Shown: positions 1-10,000 of the stretch, piece by piece
How the letters are laid out: the number at the start of each line of letters is the position of its first letter
Position numbering within the stretch: the stretch's first letter is position 1
DNA from: CAVRTJ01 sp964507185
Lineage (GTDB): Bacteria > Acidobacteriota > UBA4820 > DSQY01
Length of the DNA: 64,000 nucleotides
Assembly (NCBI GenBank): GCA_964507185.1
Contig: CAZDOY010000014.1
Location: 11,241 to 75,240, forward strand
Reading direction: 5' to 3'
Notes under the pieces: model-generated
What the model saw: only the letters and a program-made list of their open reading frames with translations
Told to the model about the DNA's origin: nothing
Database searches by the model: none
Made by a program: the position numbers and the translations under genes

Positions 1-455
1 TCTCGGGTGAGGTGCAGGTCGACGCCAAAGATCCCGCCGCCTCGTCCGTCTCGTTCACCATCCGGACGGCCTCCATCGACACGCACGTGCCCATGCGCGA
101 CAAGGACCTGCGGTCGGCACACTTCTTCGACGCCGCCAGGTTTCCCACGATCACGTTCAAGAGCACGAAGATGGTCGGCAAGGGGAAGGGCCGCTACGAC
201 GTCTACGGCACGCTGACCATGCACGGCGTCGCGAAGGACGTTGTTCTGCCGGTCGTCTACACCGGAAAGATCAAGGATCCGTGGGGCAACGAGCGCCTGG
301 GCTTCGCCATCGAGACGACGCTCGCCCGCAAGGCCTACGGGATAACCTGGAACAAGGTGCTCGACGACGGGAGCGTCCTGCTGGGCGACGACGTGGCCGT
401 GACCATCCACATCGAGGCGGTCAGGCCGCTGCACCCCCGCAAGAAGACAAAGTAG
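1..455 (+). CDS. YceI-like family protein, 5' end missing
   Basis: This is the C-terminal part of a YceI-type protein; the reading frame is open from the window edge, so the start and any signal peptide lie outside. YceI proteins are periplasmic lipocalin-like beta-barrels that bind polyisoprenoid or amphiphilic ligands. The visible 150 residues show the family pattern: an alternating strand region, a 'MRDKDLRSAHFFDA' segment (family signature: residues around the RDxHLRSxxFFD turn), 'FPTITFKSTK', and a late 'GTLTMHGVAKDVVLP' strand followed by a short basic tail. It converges with the GH57 gene, with ten bases between the stop codons, so it is not part of that operon. Family assignment comes from recalled sequence pattern only; the ligand is unknown. 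Confidence 0.85.
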   Translation, partial: SGEVQVDAKDPAASSVSFTIRTASIDTHVPMRDKDLRSAHFFDAARFPTITFKSTKMVGKGKGRYDVYGTLTMHGVAKDVVLPVVYTGKIKDPWGNERLGFAIETTLARKAYGITWNKVLDDGSVLLGDDVAVTIHIEAVRPLHPRKKTK

Positions 456-465
456 GCAGACCGTT

Positions 466-2919
466 TCAGCGCTCGCCGGGGGCCGCCTCGAGGGCGGCTT
501 CGGAGAAGCCCAGCCGTTCGCCGAGTTCCCTGAAGCGGGCGACCCACCTGCCGGCCTCGATGTCCTCCTGGCCTGCGCGGCGGGCGCGCGCCGACAGTTC
601 GAGGCGTCTAAGCGCGTCGTAGTCGTTCTGCACGGTCCATAGCTTGACGGGGAAGGGCAGGCGTTCCACGACCTGCATGAGATTGAACATGCGCTCCATG
701 TGTCCGACGTCGTCGGGCTTGGCCCGCAGCTTCGCCATGGACGACTCCAGCGTTCCGCGCAGGGCGAATTCGAGGAGTTCGGTTTCGAGCCCGACCTTCA
801 GTTCGTCGACCTGGCGCATGATGGCCTCGACGCGGCCGGGGGACGGGTCCTCCGACAGGAATTCCCGCCTCAGGTCGAGGTTGATGATGTACTCCGCGGC
901 GTTCTGGAAGGACCGCGGCAGGGACACGCCGATGTGAGGCAGGAACCGCATCATGGCGGCGTGCTCCTCGAAGATATGCCTGTAGGCATTCTCGATCCCC
1001 TGGAGCGTGGGCTCCATGATCCTGTGGACGATCTGGCGCTGTTCGCGCCTGAAGAGGTCCTTCAGGGAGTAGATCGATCTTCCGAAGTGCTTGTCGAGAA
1101 GGCGTATGACGTCGGCGAAGTCGCTGATGTGGAACGCCTCCCCCACCTCCCTGCGCAGATCCCTGAACTCCTGTTCCGAAATGAACGGCCGCACGCCGCA
1201 GTAGAGCACCTGGTCGCCTAGGTGGATGGCGCCGAAGCTGATCAGGCTCGTTTCGCCCGTGATGCGCGAGGTCAGCCGCACGCGGCCGACGGCCATGGAT
1301 GTCTTTCCCGTCTGCGCCGTCTCGAAGGTGTCGAGATCGGCGTCGAAGCAGTAGATCTGCGTCTTCCTGTCGTAGGCCTGGAAGAGCGAGCTGACAGCGT
1401 AGTGCGCGCCGACCCGCACGAGGTCGAGGGCGGCCGGGCGGACGAAGCGCTCGTAGAGCCGCCGACCGTCGCCGTATTCGGGCAGGTTGGACGCGGCCCC
1501 TTCGAGCCTCTGCAGGAAGCCGGGTTCCAGGTTCTTTTCGAAAAGTTCGTCGACGAGCTGGATGACCCTGCCGGCGTACTGCAGGATCTGCACCGTGCTG
1601 ATGTCCGACACGTCGTCGAAGAACCAGCCGCAGCTCGTGAACATGAGCATGGCGTGGCGCTGCATCTCCAGGAGCTTGAGAACGTGGACGCTCCGTCTCC
1701 CGCCCGTCTTTAGGTGCTTCTTGCAGAAGGCGTCGACCGCCACGGCGTTCCGGTTAAGGATGACCGAGATGTAGTCGTCGCGGGTCCGCCACGGATCCTC
1801 GAACAGCTCGGCCCCCTCCTTCTCGTAGAGCGTCGCCGCCTCGTCGCGGAGCCAGTCGAGCGCCTCCCTGAGCGGGGCGCGCCAGGCCTGGTTCCACCCG
1901 CCGTGCCCGCCCGTATTGCAGCCGCAGTCGGCCCGCCAGCGCTCGACGCCGTGGATGCAGCTCCAGGAGCTGTTCTCGACGATCCGGACCTCGTATTCGG
2001 GCGGGTGCTTCTCGAGGTACTCCCCGTAGTTGGTGAGGCGGGCGATCTTCTTCTCCTCGATGTAGCGGAGCGCGTACGCGAGCGCCATGTCCCCGAACCG
2101 GTGGTGGTGCCCGTAGGTCTCCCCGTCCGTGGCGACGTGGACGAGCTGCGGCCAGTGCCTGTCGTTCGAGAAGGCTCCGGCCAGGCGGCCCGCGAAGGCC
2201 TCGCCCGAGTCGAGGAGATTGTCGAAGGCCACGGACCTGGCGACGGGGCCGTCGTAGAAGAAGAGGTCGATGGCGGCCCCCGACGGCAGCCGGCACCTGT
2301 ACGCCCTCGCCGGATCGATGCGAGTGCCGTTGACTTCCTGCCAGGCATCCTCGCCGATCCGCCTCACGGCCGCGGCCTGGCGGGGCGCGAGAACGGTGAA
2401 GGCCACACCGTGCCGGGCGAGGGCTTCGAGGGTCTCTGTGTCCACGGCCGTCTCCGCCAGCCACATGCCCTCTGGCCTGCGGCCGAAGCGGTGCTCGAAG
2501 TCCCGGATCCCCCACAGGATCTGCGTCTCCTTGTCCCGCGCGTTGGCCAGCGGCATGATGACGTGGTTGTAGACCTGCGCGAGGGCCGATCCGTGGCCCG
2601 AGAACCGCAACCTGCTCTCGCGGTCGCCGGCGAGGACGCCTTCGTACGTGTTCCGGGCATGTTCTTCCAGCCAGCTGAGGAGGGTCGGGCCGAAGTTGAA
2701 GCTCATCTGCGCGTAGTTGTTCGATATGCCGGCGATGCGCCCATTCTCGTCGAGGATGCGCGACGTCGCGTTGGGCTGATAGCACTCGGCGGTGATCCGC
2801 TCGTTCCAGTCGTGGTATGGCTGGGCGGACTGCTGGTACTCGACCCGCTCCAGCCACGGGTTCTCCCGCGGGGGCTGGTAGAAGTGTCCGTGGATGCAGA
2901 TGTAGCGTTCGTCGCTCAT
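466..2919 (-). CDS. GH57-type glycoside hydrolase with DUF3536 C-terminal region
   Basis: An 817-residue cytoplasmic protein without a signal peptide. The N-terminal ~330 residues are a GH57 (beta/alpha)7-barrel: 'ICIHGHFYQPPRE' is the first GH57 motif, 'GMWLAETAVD' carries the likely nucleophile Glu, and 'ATDGETYGHHH' carries the likely acid/base Asp. The remaining ~450 residues match the helical DUF3536 region usually attached to this GH57 subgroup. GH57 enzymes act on alpha-glucans (amylase, branching or 4-alpha-glucanotransferase activity); the exact reaction of the DUF3536 subgroup is not established to my knowledge. It is the last gene of the glgE operon: its ATG overlaps the stop of malQ-glgB (ATGA), so translation is probably coupled. 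The context implies glucan trimming or rearrangement. Confidence 0.85.
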   Translation of the reverse strand: MSDERYICIHGHFYQPPRENPWLERVEYQQSAQPYHDWNERITAECYQPNATSRILDENGRIAGISNNYAQMSFNFGPTLLSWLEEHARNTYEGVLAGDRESRLRFSGHGSALAQVYNHVIMPLANARDKETQILWGIRDFEHRFGRRPEGMWLAETAVDTETLEALARHGVAFTVLAPRQAAAVRRIGEDAWQEVNGTRIDPARAYRCRLPSGAAIDLFFYDGPVARSVAFDNLLDSGEAFAGRLAGAFSNDRHWPQLVHVATDGETYGHHHRFGDMALAYALRYIEEKKIARLTNYGEYLEKHPPEYEVRIVENSSWSCIHGVERWRADCGCNTGGHGGWNQAWRAPLREALDWLRDEAATLYEKEGAELFEDPWRTRDDYISVILNRNAVAVDAFCKKHLKTGGRRSVHVLKLLEMQRHAMLMFTSCGWFFDDVSDISTVQILQYAGRVIQLVDELFEKNLEPGFLQRLEGAASNLPEYGDGRRLYERFVRPAALDLVRVGAHYAVSSLFQAYDRKTQIYCFDADLDTFETAQTGKTSMAVGRVRLTSRITGETSLISFGAIHLGDQVLYCGVRPFISEQEFRDLRREVGEAFHISDFADVIRLLDKHFGRSIYSLKDLFRREQRQIVHRIMEPTLQGIENAYRHIFEEHAAMMRFLPHIGVSLPRSFQNAAEYIINLDLRREFLSEDPSPGRVEAIMRQVDELKVGLETELLEFALRGTLESSMAKLRAKPDDVGHMERMFNLMQVVERLPFPVKLWTVQNDYDALRRLELSARARRAGQEDIEAGRWVARFRELGERLGFSEAALEAAPGER

Positions 2920-5900
2920 GACCCGCCCTCAGGCCTGAGGAAGACGGCCGCCAGGGGCGGGAGCGTCAGCTGGAGGGAGAAGGGCCGCCCGTGCCGCGAT
3001 TCGGACGTGGCGGTCACGGCACCCAGGTTGCCCATGCCGCTCCCTCCGTATTCGGGCGCATCGCCGTTGAATACTTCGAGCCATCGCCCGTCCACGTCCA
3101 CGCCCACCTTGTAGGCGAGCCGCGGGACGGGCGTGAAGTTGCAGGCCACCACCATCCGGTCCTCCCGCTTCTCGCCCCTTCTCTCGAAGACGAGAATGCT
3201 GTTTTCGGCGTCGTTGCAGTCGATCCACTCGAAGCCGCCATCCCCGCAGTCGCGCTCGTGCAGGGCCGGCTCGTTCCGGTAAAGCCAGTTGAGCCTCTGG
3301 ACGGCGAGCCTGACGCCGCGATGCATGGGGCTGTCGAGCAGGTGCCAGTCGAGGCTCCGCTCGTGCGACCATTCCTGCCGCTGGCCGAACTCGCACCCCA
3401 TGAACAGGAGCTTCTTGCCCGTCTGGGCGTACATGTACGCCAGGAGCAGCCTGAGGTTGGCGAACCGCTGCCACTCGTCGCCGGGCATCTTGTTCAAGAG
3501 GGAGCCCTTTCCGTAGACAACCTCGTCGTGCGACAGGGACAGCACGAAATTTTCGAACCCCGCGTACATGGCGCGGAAGGTCAGCTGGTTCTGATGGAAC
3601 CTGCGGTGCACGGGGTCGTGCCTGAAGTATTCGAGCGTGTCGTGCATCCAGCCCATGTCCCACTTGAGGCCGAAGCCGAGGCCGCCCACGTAGATCGGCC
3701 GGGAGACCATCGGCCAGGACGTGGACTCCTCGGCAATCGTCTGCACGTCGGGGTAGGCCTGGTAAACTTCGGCGTTCAGGCGCCGCACGAAGTCGACGGC
3801 CTCGAGGTTCTCCCGCCCGCCGAACCGGTTCGGAATCCACTGGCCGTCCTCCCGGGCGTAGTCCAGGTAGAGCATGGACGCCACGCCGTCCACCCGCAGG
3901 CCGTCGGCGTGGTAGGCGTCCAGCCAGAAGAGGGCACTGCTGACGAGGAAGCTCCTGACCTCGTTGCGCCCGTAGTTGAAAATCGCGCTCTTCCACTCAG
4001 GATGGAGGCCCTGCCGGGGGTCCGCGTGCTCGTAGAGATGCGTTCCGTCGAAGTAGGCCAGGCCGTGCTCGTCCGTGGGGAAGTGGGACGGGACCCAGTC
4101 CAGGATCACCCCGACCCCGTTCCGGTGCAGGACGTCGACCATGGCCATGAAGTCGGCGGGGCTGCCGTACCGGCTGGTCGGCGCGAAGAAGCCCGTGCAC
4201 TGGTAGCCCCACGATCCGTAGAAGGGATGTTCCATGACCGGAAGAAACTCGACGTGGGTGAACCCCATTTCCTTCGCGTAGGCGGCCAGCCGCCCGCCCA
4301 GTTCCCTGTAGCTGAGCATGCGGTTGCCGTCTTCCGGTACGCGCATCCAGGACCCCATGTGGACCTCGTAGATGGACATCGGCGAGTCGAGGCCCTGCTT
4401 GCGCCCCCTTTCCGACATCCAGGCAGCGTCCTTCCACGCGTGGGCCAGGTCCCGGATCACCGACGCCGTCTTGGGCGGCAGTTCGGCCGAGAAGGCGAAC
4501 GGGTCGGCCTTTTCAACGGTGTACCCGTTGTCGCTGGAGGCGATCCTGTACTTGTAGCGGTGCCCCTCGTGCGCGTCCGGAACGAAGCCCGTCCATATGC
4601 CCGAACTCCCCTTTGCCTCCAGCGGGTCGGCCGTCCGATTCCAGCCGTTGAAGTCCCCGACCACGTGCACGGATCGCGCGTTGGGCGCCCATACCGCGAA
4701 GTGCGTCCCCTGCACGCCGTCCCTGGCGCAGCAATGCGCCCCGAGCTTTCGGTAGAGGCGGAAATGGGAGCCCTCGTTGAACAGAAAGAGGTCCTCCCCG
4801 GTCAGTTCGAGTTCGGAGGCGTCGGGCCGGTGGCCATGTTCCTCTTTCAAGGAAAAACCCTTTTGCGGCTCGCGCCCGACGGGCGGCCCCGGATCGGGCG
4901 CGCCGTCCCCGGCCCGGCCCGTCAGGTGGCGCAGGGCGCGCTGCACGGCCGCGTTGGCGCCGGCCTCCCGGAGCCCCATGTGGAGCTTGCGCCGCCAGCT
5001 CGGCCTCGCCTCGCCCACGCCCGGCCAGTTTTGCTGCCTCGTCTCCCCCCAGAGGTCCTCGAGCGACGCGACGAGGTAACCCGCCCTGCTCGTGCGCAGG
5101 TCGTCGAAAAGCCTGCACAGCACCTCGTGCACCTCCCGGCCCGGGTCGCCCCCCGTCCCGATGTCCAGGCGTTCCCTTACGTTGTCCCTCATGGCTTTGC
5201 GTCCGGCCGTTCCGGCCTCGTAGTCCCCGTCCCTCAACAGGCCGAGTTCCTGACGTTCCGCAAGGTCAAGCCCCCGCCAGAAGGCGGCGAACGAGGGGAG
5301 GTCGTGCGTGCCGAGTTCGGCCAGGCTCCCCTGCGGAACCGATTCGGACGGGCGCCCGGTCGAGGAACCGGCTTCGAACTGCATGACCCACATCCGGCTC
5401 ACGCCGTTGCTGTCCATGGCCCTCCGGACTGCGCGGGGAACGGTGCCGAGGTCCTCGCCCACCAGCGCGGTGCGGTGCCGGTGCGACTCGAGGCGGAGGA
5501 CGGCGTACAGGGCGTCCGCCGGGTAGCCGACGTAGGCCCCCTCCGTGGGCTTGAGCCCGGAGGGCACCCAGAAGAGCCGGTGCAAACCCATGATGTGGTC
5601 GATCCTCAGGACGTCGGCGTACGCCATCGAGCTCGAGAGCGTGGCCCTGAAATGCTCGAGGCCGTCCGCCAGCATGCCTTCGGGCGACATGGGCGGGAAA
5701 CCCCAGTCCTGTCCGGCGGCGAAAAATTCGTCGGGCGGCGCGCCGACCGAGACACCCTGGACGTAAAGGTCGGGGCGGCGCCACGTGTCGAAGCCGTCCG
5801 GATGGACCCCCAGCGGGTGGTCCAGGTTGAGGCGCACGTTCAGCTCTTCCGCCTTGCGCCGGACGTGGGCCAGCTGTTCGTGGGCGACGAATTGGGCGTA

Positions 5901-7013
5901 CAGATGGTAGCGTGCGGCCTCCGGGTCATAGTCCGCCGGTGTCACCTCGCCGCCCCTCAGCGGCGCAGGCCATTGACGCCACCCCGCGCCCTGCCGCTCC
6001 GTCACGGCGCGGAATTCGGCGTACGCCTCCAGGTCCGGCGTGGCCCGCAGGAAGGTCTCCATGGCGTTCCTGCGGGCCTCCGGCCCGAGGCCGATTTCGC
6101 GGGCGAGCCTCTCCAGGACCTCTCGCTTGACGGCCATCGCGGTCCGGTAGTCCACGAACTCCTCGGCGGCGAGCCTCTTCAGCGCCTCCCGGGTCTCCTC
6201 TCCGTCGAGAAAGGACCGTGCGTCCGTCGACCGGTCGAACTCGGGCAGGGCCTCCACGGCCACGTAGAACTCGTTCAGGAACCGCCGGCTGACCGGCGAG
6301 TAGGGACTCGGCGAGTCGTTTTCCGCCAGGAACGCGGCGTGGAGGGGCAGGGTCGAGGCAATCCGGCCCCCGTTGTAAGCGACGAACTTCACAAAGGCCT
6401 CGAACGAGCCGAAATCTCCCGAGGGAAAGGCGCCGGAACCACCGAGACCGTAGAGGGGCGCGAACAACCCGACCTGGGGCCCGTCGCCCCCCGCGGGGTG
6501 GACGAAGGCCTTCTCGGGGGCGCCTATCAGCCTGCTTCGTCCCGTGCGCCCGGCCGCCTCGAGTTCGATGGTGTGATAGCCGGGCGGAACGTCCCCGGGA
6601 AGCGCCACCCGGACGCGGTGGAACGCCTCTTTTCCGAGACTTTCGGTTTCGCCGGGCGAGGCGGCGGACGTTTCGATCCAGCCCTTCCTGCCTTCGCCGG
6701 ATTCCATGGCCAGTTCGTATCGAATCCGCCTGCCGGCGAGCTTCTCCGGCACAATGAGCCGCAGAAAGGCCCGCCTGCCGGACGTGACCACGGCGACCGG
6801 GTCGATGAGGCGGCTCAGGGCGTCCGCCCTTCGATCGCGCAGGCGTTTCTCGGCGCCTGACAGGCCGCCCTCCAGCGCCCCAAGGCTTTCGAGGATGGCC
6901 AGGACCGCGTCCGGCGAAGCCGTGTGCATCTTTCCGTCGAGGCCCTTGTAGCGCACCTGAACGCCGCAGGCCGCGGCCACCCTTTCGAGCACCTTCGGGA
7001 AGGGCTTCTTCAT
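2916..7013 (-). CDS. malQ-glgB: MalQ-GlgB fusion: 4-alpha-glucanotransferase joined to 1,4-alpha-glucan branching enzyme
   Basis: A 1365-residue protein with two complete enzymes. Residues ~1-690 are a GH77 4-alpha-glucanotransferase with an N-terminal accessory region; the expected catalytic acids are D472 in 'VLRIDHIMGL', E520 in 'VGEDLGTVP' and D571 in 'GTHDLP'. Residues ~700-740 are a Pro/Gly/charged linker. Residues ~740-1365 are a GlgB: CBM48 around 745-850 ('HFAVWAPNA', 'VGDFNGWN'), a GH13 barrel with D1042 ('LRVDGVASML'), E1095 or E1096 ('IAEES') and D1163 ('LSHDEVVYGKGS'), then a C-terminal beta domain. MalQ shuffles linear maltooligosaccharides and GlgB adds alpha-1,6 branches, so the fusion couples chain rearrangement with branching. 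Both ends overlap neighbours by ATGA. The codon composition gives no sign of a misjoined frame. Confidence 0.93.
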   Translation of the reverse strand: MKKPFPKVLERVAAACGVQVRYKGLDGKMHTASPDAVLAILESLGALEGGLSGAEKRLRDRRADALSRLIDPVAVVTSGRRAFLRLIVPEKLAGRRIRYELAMESGEGRKGWIETSAASPGETESLGKEAFHRVRVALPGDVPPGYHTIELEAAGRTGRSRLIGAPEKAFVHPAGGDGPQVGLFAPLYGLGGSGAFPSGDFGSFEAFVKFVAYNGGRIASTLPLHAAFLAENDSPSPYSPVSRRFLNEFYVAVEALPEFDRSTDARSFLDGEETREALKRLAAEEFVDYRTAMAVKREVLERLAREIGLGPEARRNAMETFLRATPDLEAYAEFRAVTERQGAGWRQWPAPLRGGEVTPADYDPEAARYHLYAQFVAHEQLAHVRRKAEELNVRLNLDHPLGVHPDGFDTWRRPDLYVQGVSVGAPPDEFFAAGQDWGFPPMSPEGMLADGLEHFRATLSSSMAYADVLRIDHIMGLHRLFWVPSGLKPTEGAYVGYPADALYAVLRLESHRHRTALVGEDLGTVPRAVRRAMDSNGVSRMWVMQFEAGSSTGRPSESVPQGSLAELGTHDLPSFAAFWRGLDLAERQELGLLRDGDYEAGTAGRKAMRDNVRERLDIGTGGDPGREVHEVLCRLFDDLRTSRAGYLVASLEDLWGETRQQNWPGVGEARPSWRRKLHMGLREAGANAAVQRALRHLTGRAGDGAPDPGPPVGREPQKGFSLKEEHGHRPDASELELTGEDLFLFNEGSHFRLYRKLGAHCCARDGVQGTHFAVWAPNARSVHVVGDFNGWNRTADPLEAKGSSGIWTGFVPDAHEGHRYKYRIASSDNGYTVEKADPFAFSAELPPKTASVIRDLAHAWKDAAWMSERGRKQGLDSPMSIYEVHMGSWMRVPEDGNRMLSYRELGGRLAAYAKEMGFTHVEFLPVMEHPFYGSWGYQCTGFFAPTSRYGSPADFMAMVDVLHRNGVGVILDWVPSHFPTDEHGLAYFDGTHLYEHADPRQGLHPEWKSAIFNYGRNEVRSFLVSSALFWLDAYHADGLRVDGVASMLYLDYAREDGQWIPNRFGGRENLEAVDFVRRLNAEVYQAYPDVQTIAEESTSWPMVSRPIYVGGLGFGLKWDMGWMHDTLEYFRHDPVHRRFHQNQLTFRAMYAGFENFVLSLSHDEVVYGKGSLLNKMPGDEWQRFANLRLLLAYMYAQTGKKLLFMGCEFGQRQEWSHERSLDWHLLDSPMHRGVRLAVQRLNWLYRNEPALHERDCGDGGFEWIDCNDAENSILVFERRGEKREDRMVVACNFTPVPRLAYKVGVDVDGRWLEVFNGDAPEYGGSGMGNLGAVTATSESRHGRPFSLQLTLPPLAAVFLRPEGGS

Positions 7014-10000
7014 GGTTCCGTTTCCACGAGCCAGAGGATGCCGGTCAGCGGGATGTCCACCCAGGCCGGCCTGTTGTTGAGCTCATAGCCGAGTTCGTAC
7101 ACGGCCTTGTCGAGGAGATAGGCGCCCAGGAGCAGACCGGCGGTCGCTTCGCTGACCGCCAGCACGGGCGATTCGCCCGCCGTCTCCATGTAGCTCCGGA
7201 GGAATTCGCCGCTCACCGTGGTGTACCAGAAGTCCGCCCATGCTTTCGCGGGTTCCTCCTGGCCCCTCTTGATCATGCCGATCTCCACCTGGTGCTTGAA
7301 GGCCTGGTAGGCCGCGTAGTGAAAAGAGCGCAGCATGCCGGCCACGTCTCGGAAAGGCGACCTCTTGAGCTGGCGTTCCGCCAGGCTCCTCGCGGGCTCC
7401 CCCTCGAAGTCTATGACCGCGAAATCTTTGCCGGTATTGAGAACCTGCCCGAGATGAAAATCCCCGTGGCAGCGGATCCTGTTGGCGTCCAGCTTCCTGC
7501 CGAGGAGGCGCTTGAAGCGCTCGTTCACGGCCTTGTCGTTCGCCAGGACGCGCCGGACTAAATCGGCCTTCGATTGCGGCACCGCGCCTCTCCTTTCGGA
7601 GAGCAGGTCCAGCGTCTGGCGCGCCAGGTTGCGCATGGACTGGTAGAGCGACCGCTGGTAAAGGGTGGTGAAGAGTTCGGGCGAAAACCGCGGGTCTTCG
7701 CTCCTGGACGCCAGCGCAATGTGCATCTCCGCCGTCCGGATGCCGAGCAGGCGGGCCGATTCCACGTAGGCGCCGACCAGGTCCACGCCTTCCTGGTTGA
7801 TCTCTCCCGCGCTCCTCTCGAGGAGCGGCCTCCTGTCGAGGTACTCTTCCGGGGGTCCCGACGCAAAGGCAGCGTGCGTTAGGATTCTATCGAAGAAATG
7901 GGACAGCACGTTGAGCGTGTAGGTCCACGCGTCCCCGTGGTTCTCGACGTACCTGTGGAGAACGCCAAGGGTCATGGGCGCCTGCTTGCGCACCTCGTAA
8001 CTGATGTGCCCGGCCAGCTGCGGCGCGTGGGGAAAACCGGCGCTCTCCGTCAGGAACCGGCCTATTTCCAGCTCGGGGTTCTCCCCTCTCTCGAGCTTCC
8101 GGTAGAGCTTGAGAACGAATGCCTCGTCGTAGATGATGGACGTGTTGCTCTGCTCGGCCCCCACGACCTCGGCCTGGAGATCTTCGGCCGCCTTTCGGAC
8201 GCCTCCGTTGATCTTTGCGTTCCTGTGTGTCGCCAGCACGCCGCGCCCGGCTTCGACCTGCCGCCTCCGCGCGAACAGGTCGAGCAGGCGCCTGGGCAGC
8301 ATCTGGCTGTACACGGCGTCGTAAAGCAGCCCTCTTCCGCCCCTCCCGGACAGATCCAGCCAGCATATCGCCGCCGCGGGGTGCGCCTCGAGCAGGGCCT
8401 GGCCTTCCTGGCCCTGCATGAAGGCGACGGGGAGCAGGTACGTTTCGGCATCGCCTTCCTGGTAGGCCACATCCAGGAGCACGAGCGCCGCCCTGTCGCC
8501 CCTGGCGCGCCCCTGCATCCAGATCACGTCCAGGACTTCGACGCCGGAGATGGTGCGGGACTTGCCTCCGAACCACCGGCTGCCCAGCAGGTAGCGGGGC
8601 AGCGCTCTTTCCAGCCTGCGAACGTTCCTGCCCTTCAAGATGGAATCCCACCCGTTCCTGGGAACGGAGAGCACGGGAAGTTCCCCTTCCGCCTGCCTGT
8701 GGGCGATGGCGTCCTCGTGGACCGGCGCCTCGAGCTCGAACCAGTAGAACCCGTAAGGGTTGAGCGCGAGGCAGTACGGGCAGTCGCGCACTTTTCCGAA
8801 ACGCGTTCTACCAAAAAGCTCGACCGGCGTGTACCCCTCGAAGCCCTCGAGTTCTATCTCAGCCTGCTGCGCGTGTCTCGACAGGTTGGCCACCACGAGG
8901 ATAACCCCGCCCTCGTGGCGCCGCAGGTACGCCAGGACCTTGTTGTTCTGCGGATAGACGAACTCGAACGACCCCCAGCCGAAGGCGCGGTGCTGGTTTC
9001 TCATGGCGATCAGTCTTTTCATCAGCCACCACAGGGAGTTCGGGTTGCCCTGCTGGGTCTCCACGTTGACCGCCGCGTAGTGGTAGCTCTGGTCGAGGAT
9101 GAGCGGAAGGTAGAGCCGCTGGGGATTGGTGTTCGAGAAGCCCCCATTCCTGTCGGAGCTCCACTGCATGGGCGTGCGCACGCCGTCTCGATCCCCGAGG
9201 AAGATATTGTCGCCCATGCCTATCTCGTCGCCGTAATAGAGAACCGGCGTCCCCGGAAGCGACAGCAGCAGGGCGTTGAGCAGTTCGATTTTCCGGCGGT
9301 CGTTCCCGAGGAGCGGCGCGAGCCTGCGCCGTATGCCGATGTTGATCCGGGCCTGCGGGTCCGCCGCATAGGCCCTGTACATGTGGCTGCGCTCCTCGTC
9401 CGTGACCATTTCGAGCGTCAGCTCGTCGTGGTTCCGCAGGAAGATCGCCCACTGGCACGACTCGGGAATCCGGGGCGTCTGCTGGAGTATGTCGACCAGG
9501 GGGAACCGGTCTTCCGCGCTCAGGGACATGAATAGCCTCGGCATGAGCGGGAAGTGGAAGTTCATGTGGCATTCGTCCCCCTCGCCGAAGTACGCCGCCG
9601 CATCCTCCGACCACTGGTTGGCCTCGGCGAGAAGCATCTTGTCCTTGAACCGGGCGTCGACGTGCGCCCTCAACTCCTTGAGGAAGACGTGCGTTTCAGG
9701 CAGATTCTCGCAGTTGGTCCCCTCGCGCTCGAAGAGGTAGGGCACGGCGTCGAGGCGCATGCCGTCCACGCCCATGCCGAACCAGAAATCGACGACCTTC
9801 AGAATCGCCCGGCGGACGTCCGGGTTGTCGAAATTGAGGTCGGGCTGATGGCTGTAGAACCTGTGCCAGTAGTAGGCCTTTGCCACAGGATCCCAGGCCC
9901 AGTTCGAGTTCTCGAAATCCGGAAAGATGATGCGGGTTCCCGCGTACCGATCCCGCGTTTCGCTCCACACGTAGAACCTGCGCGCCCGGCTGCCGGCGGG

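Noticed and set aside
2991..6860. A 1289-codon open frame on the plus strand opposite malQ-glgB
   Set aside because: It is a shadow frame caused by the GC-rich third positions of the minus-strand genes; its product has no family motifs and the minus strand shows complete enzymes.
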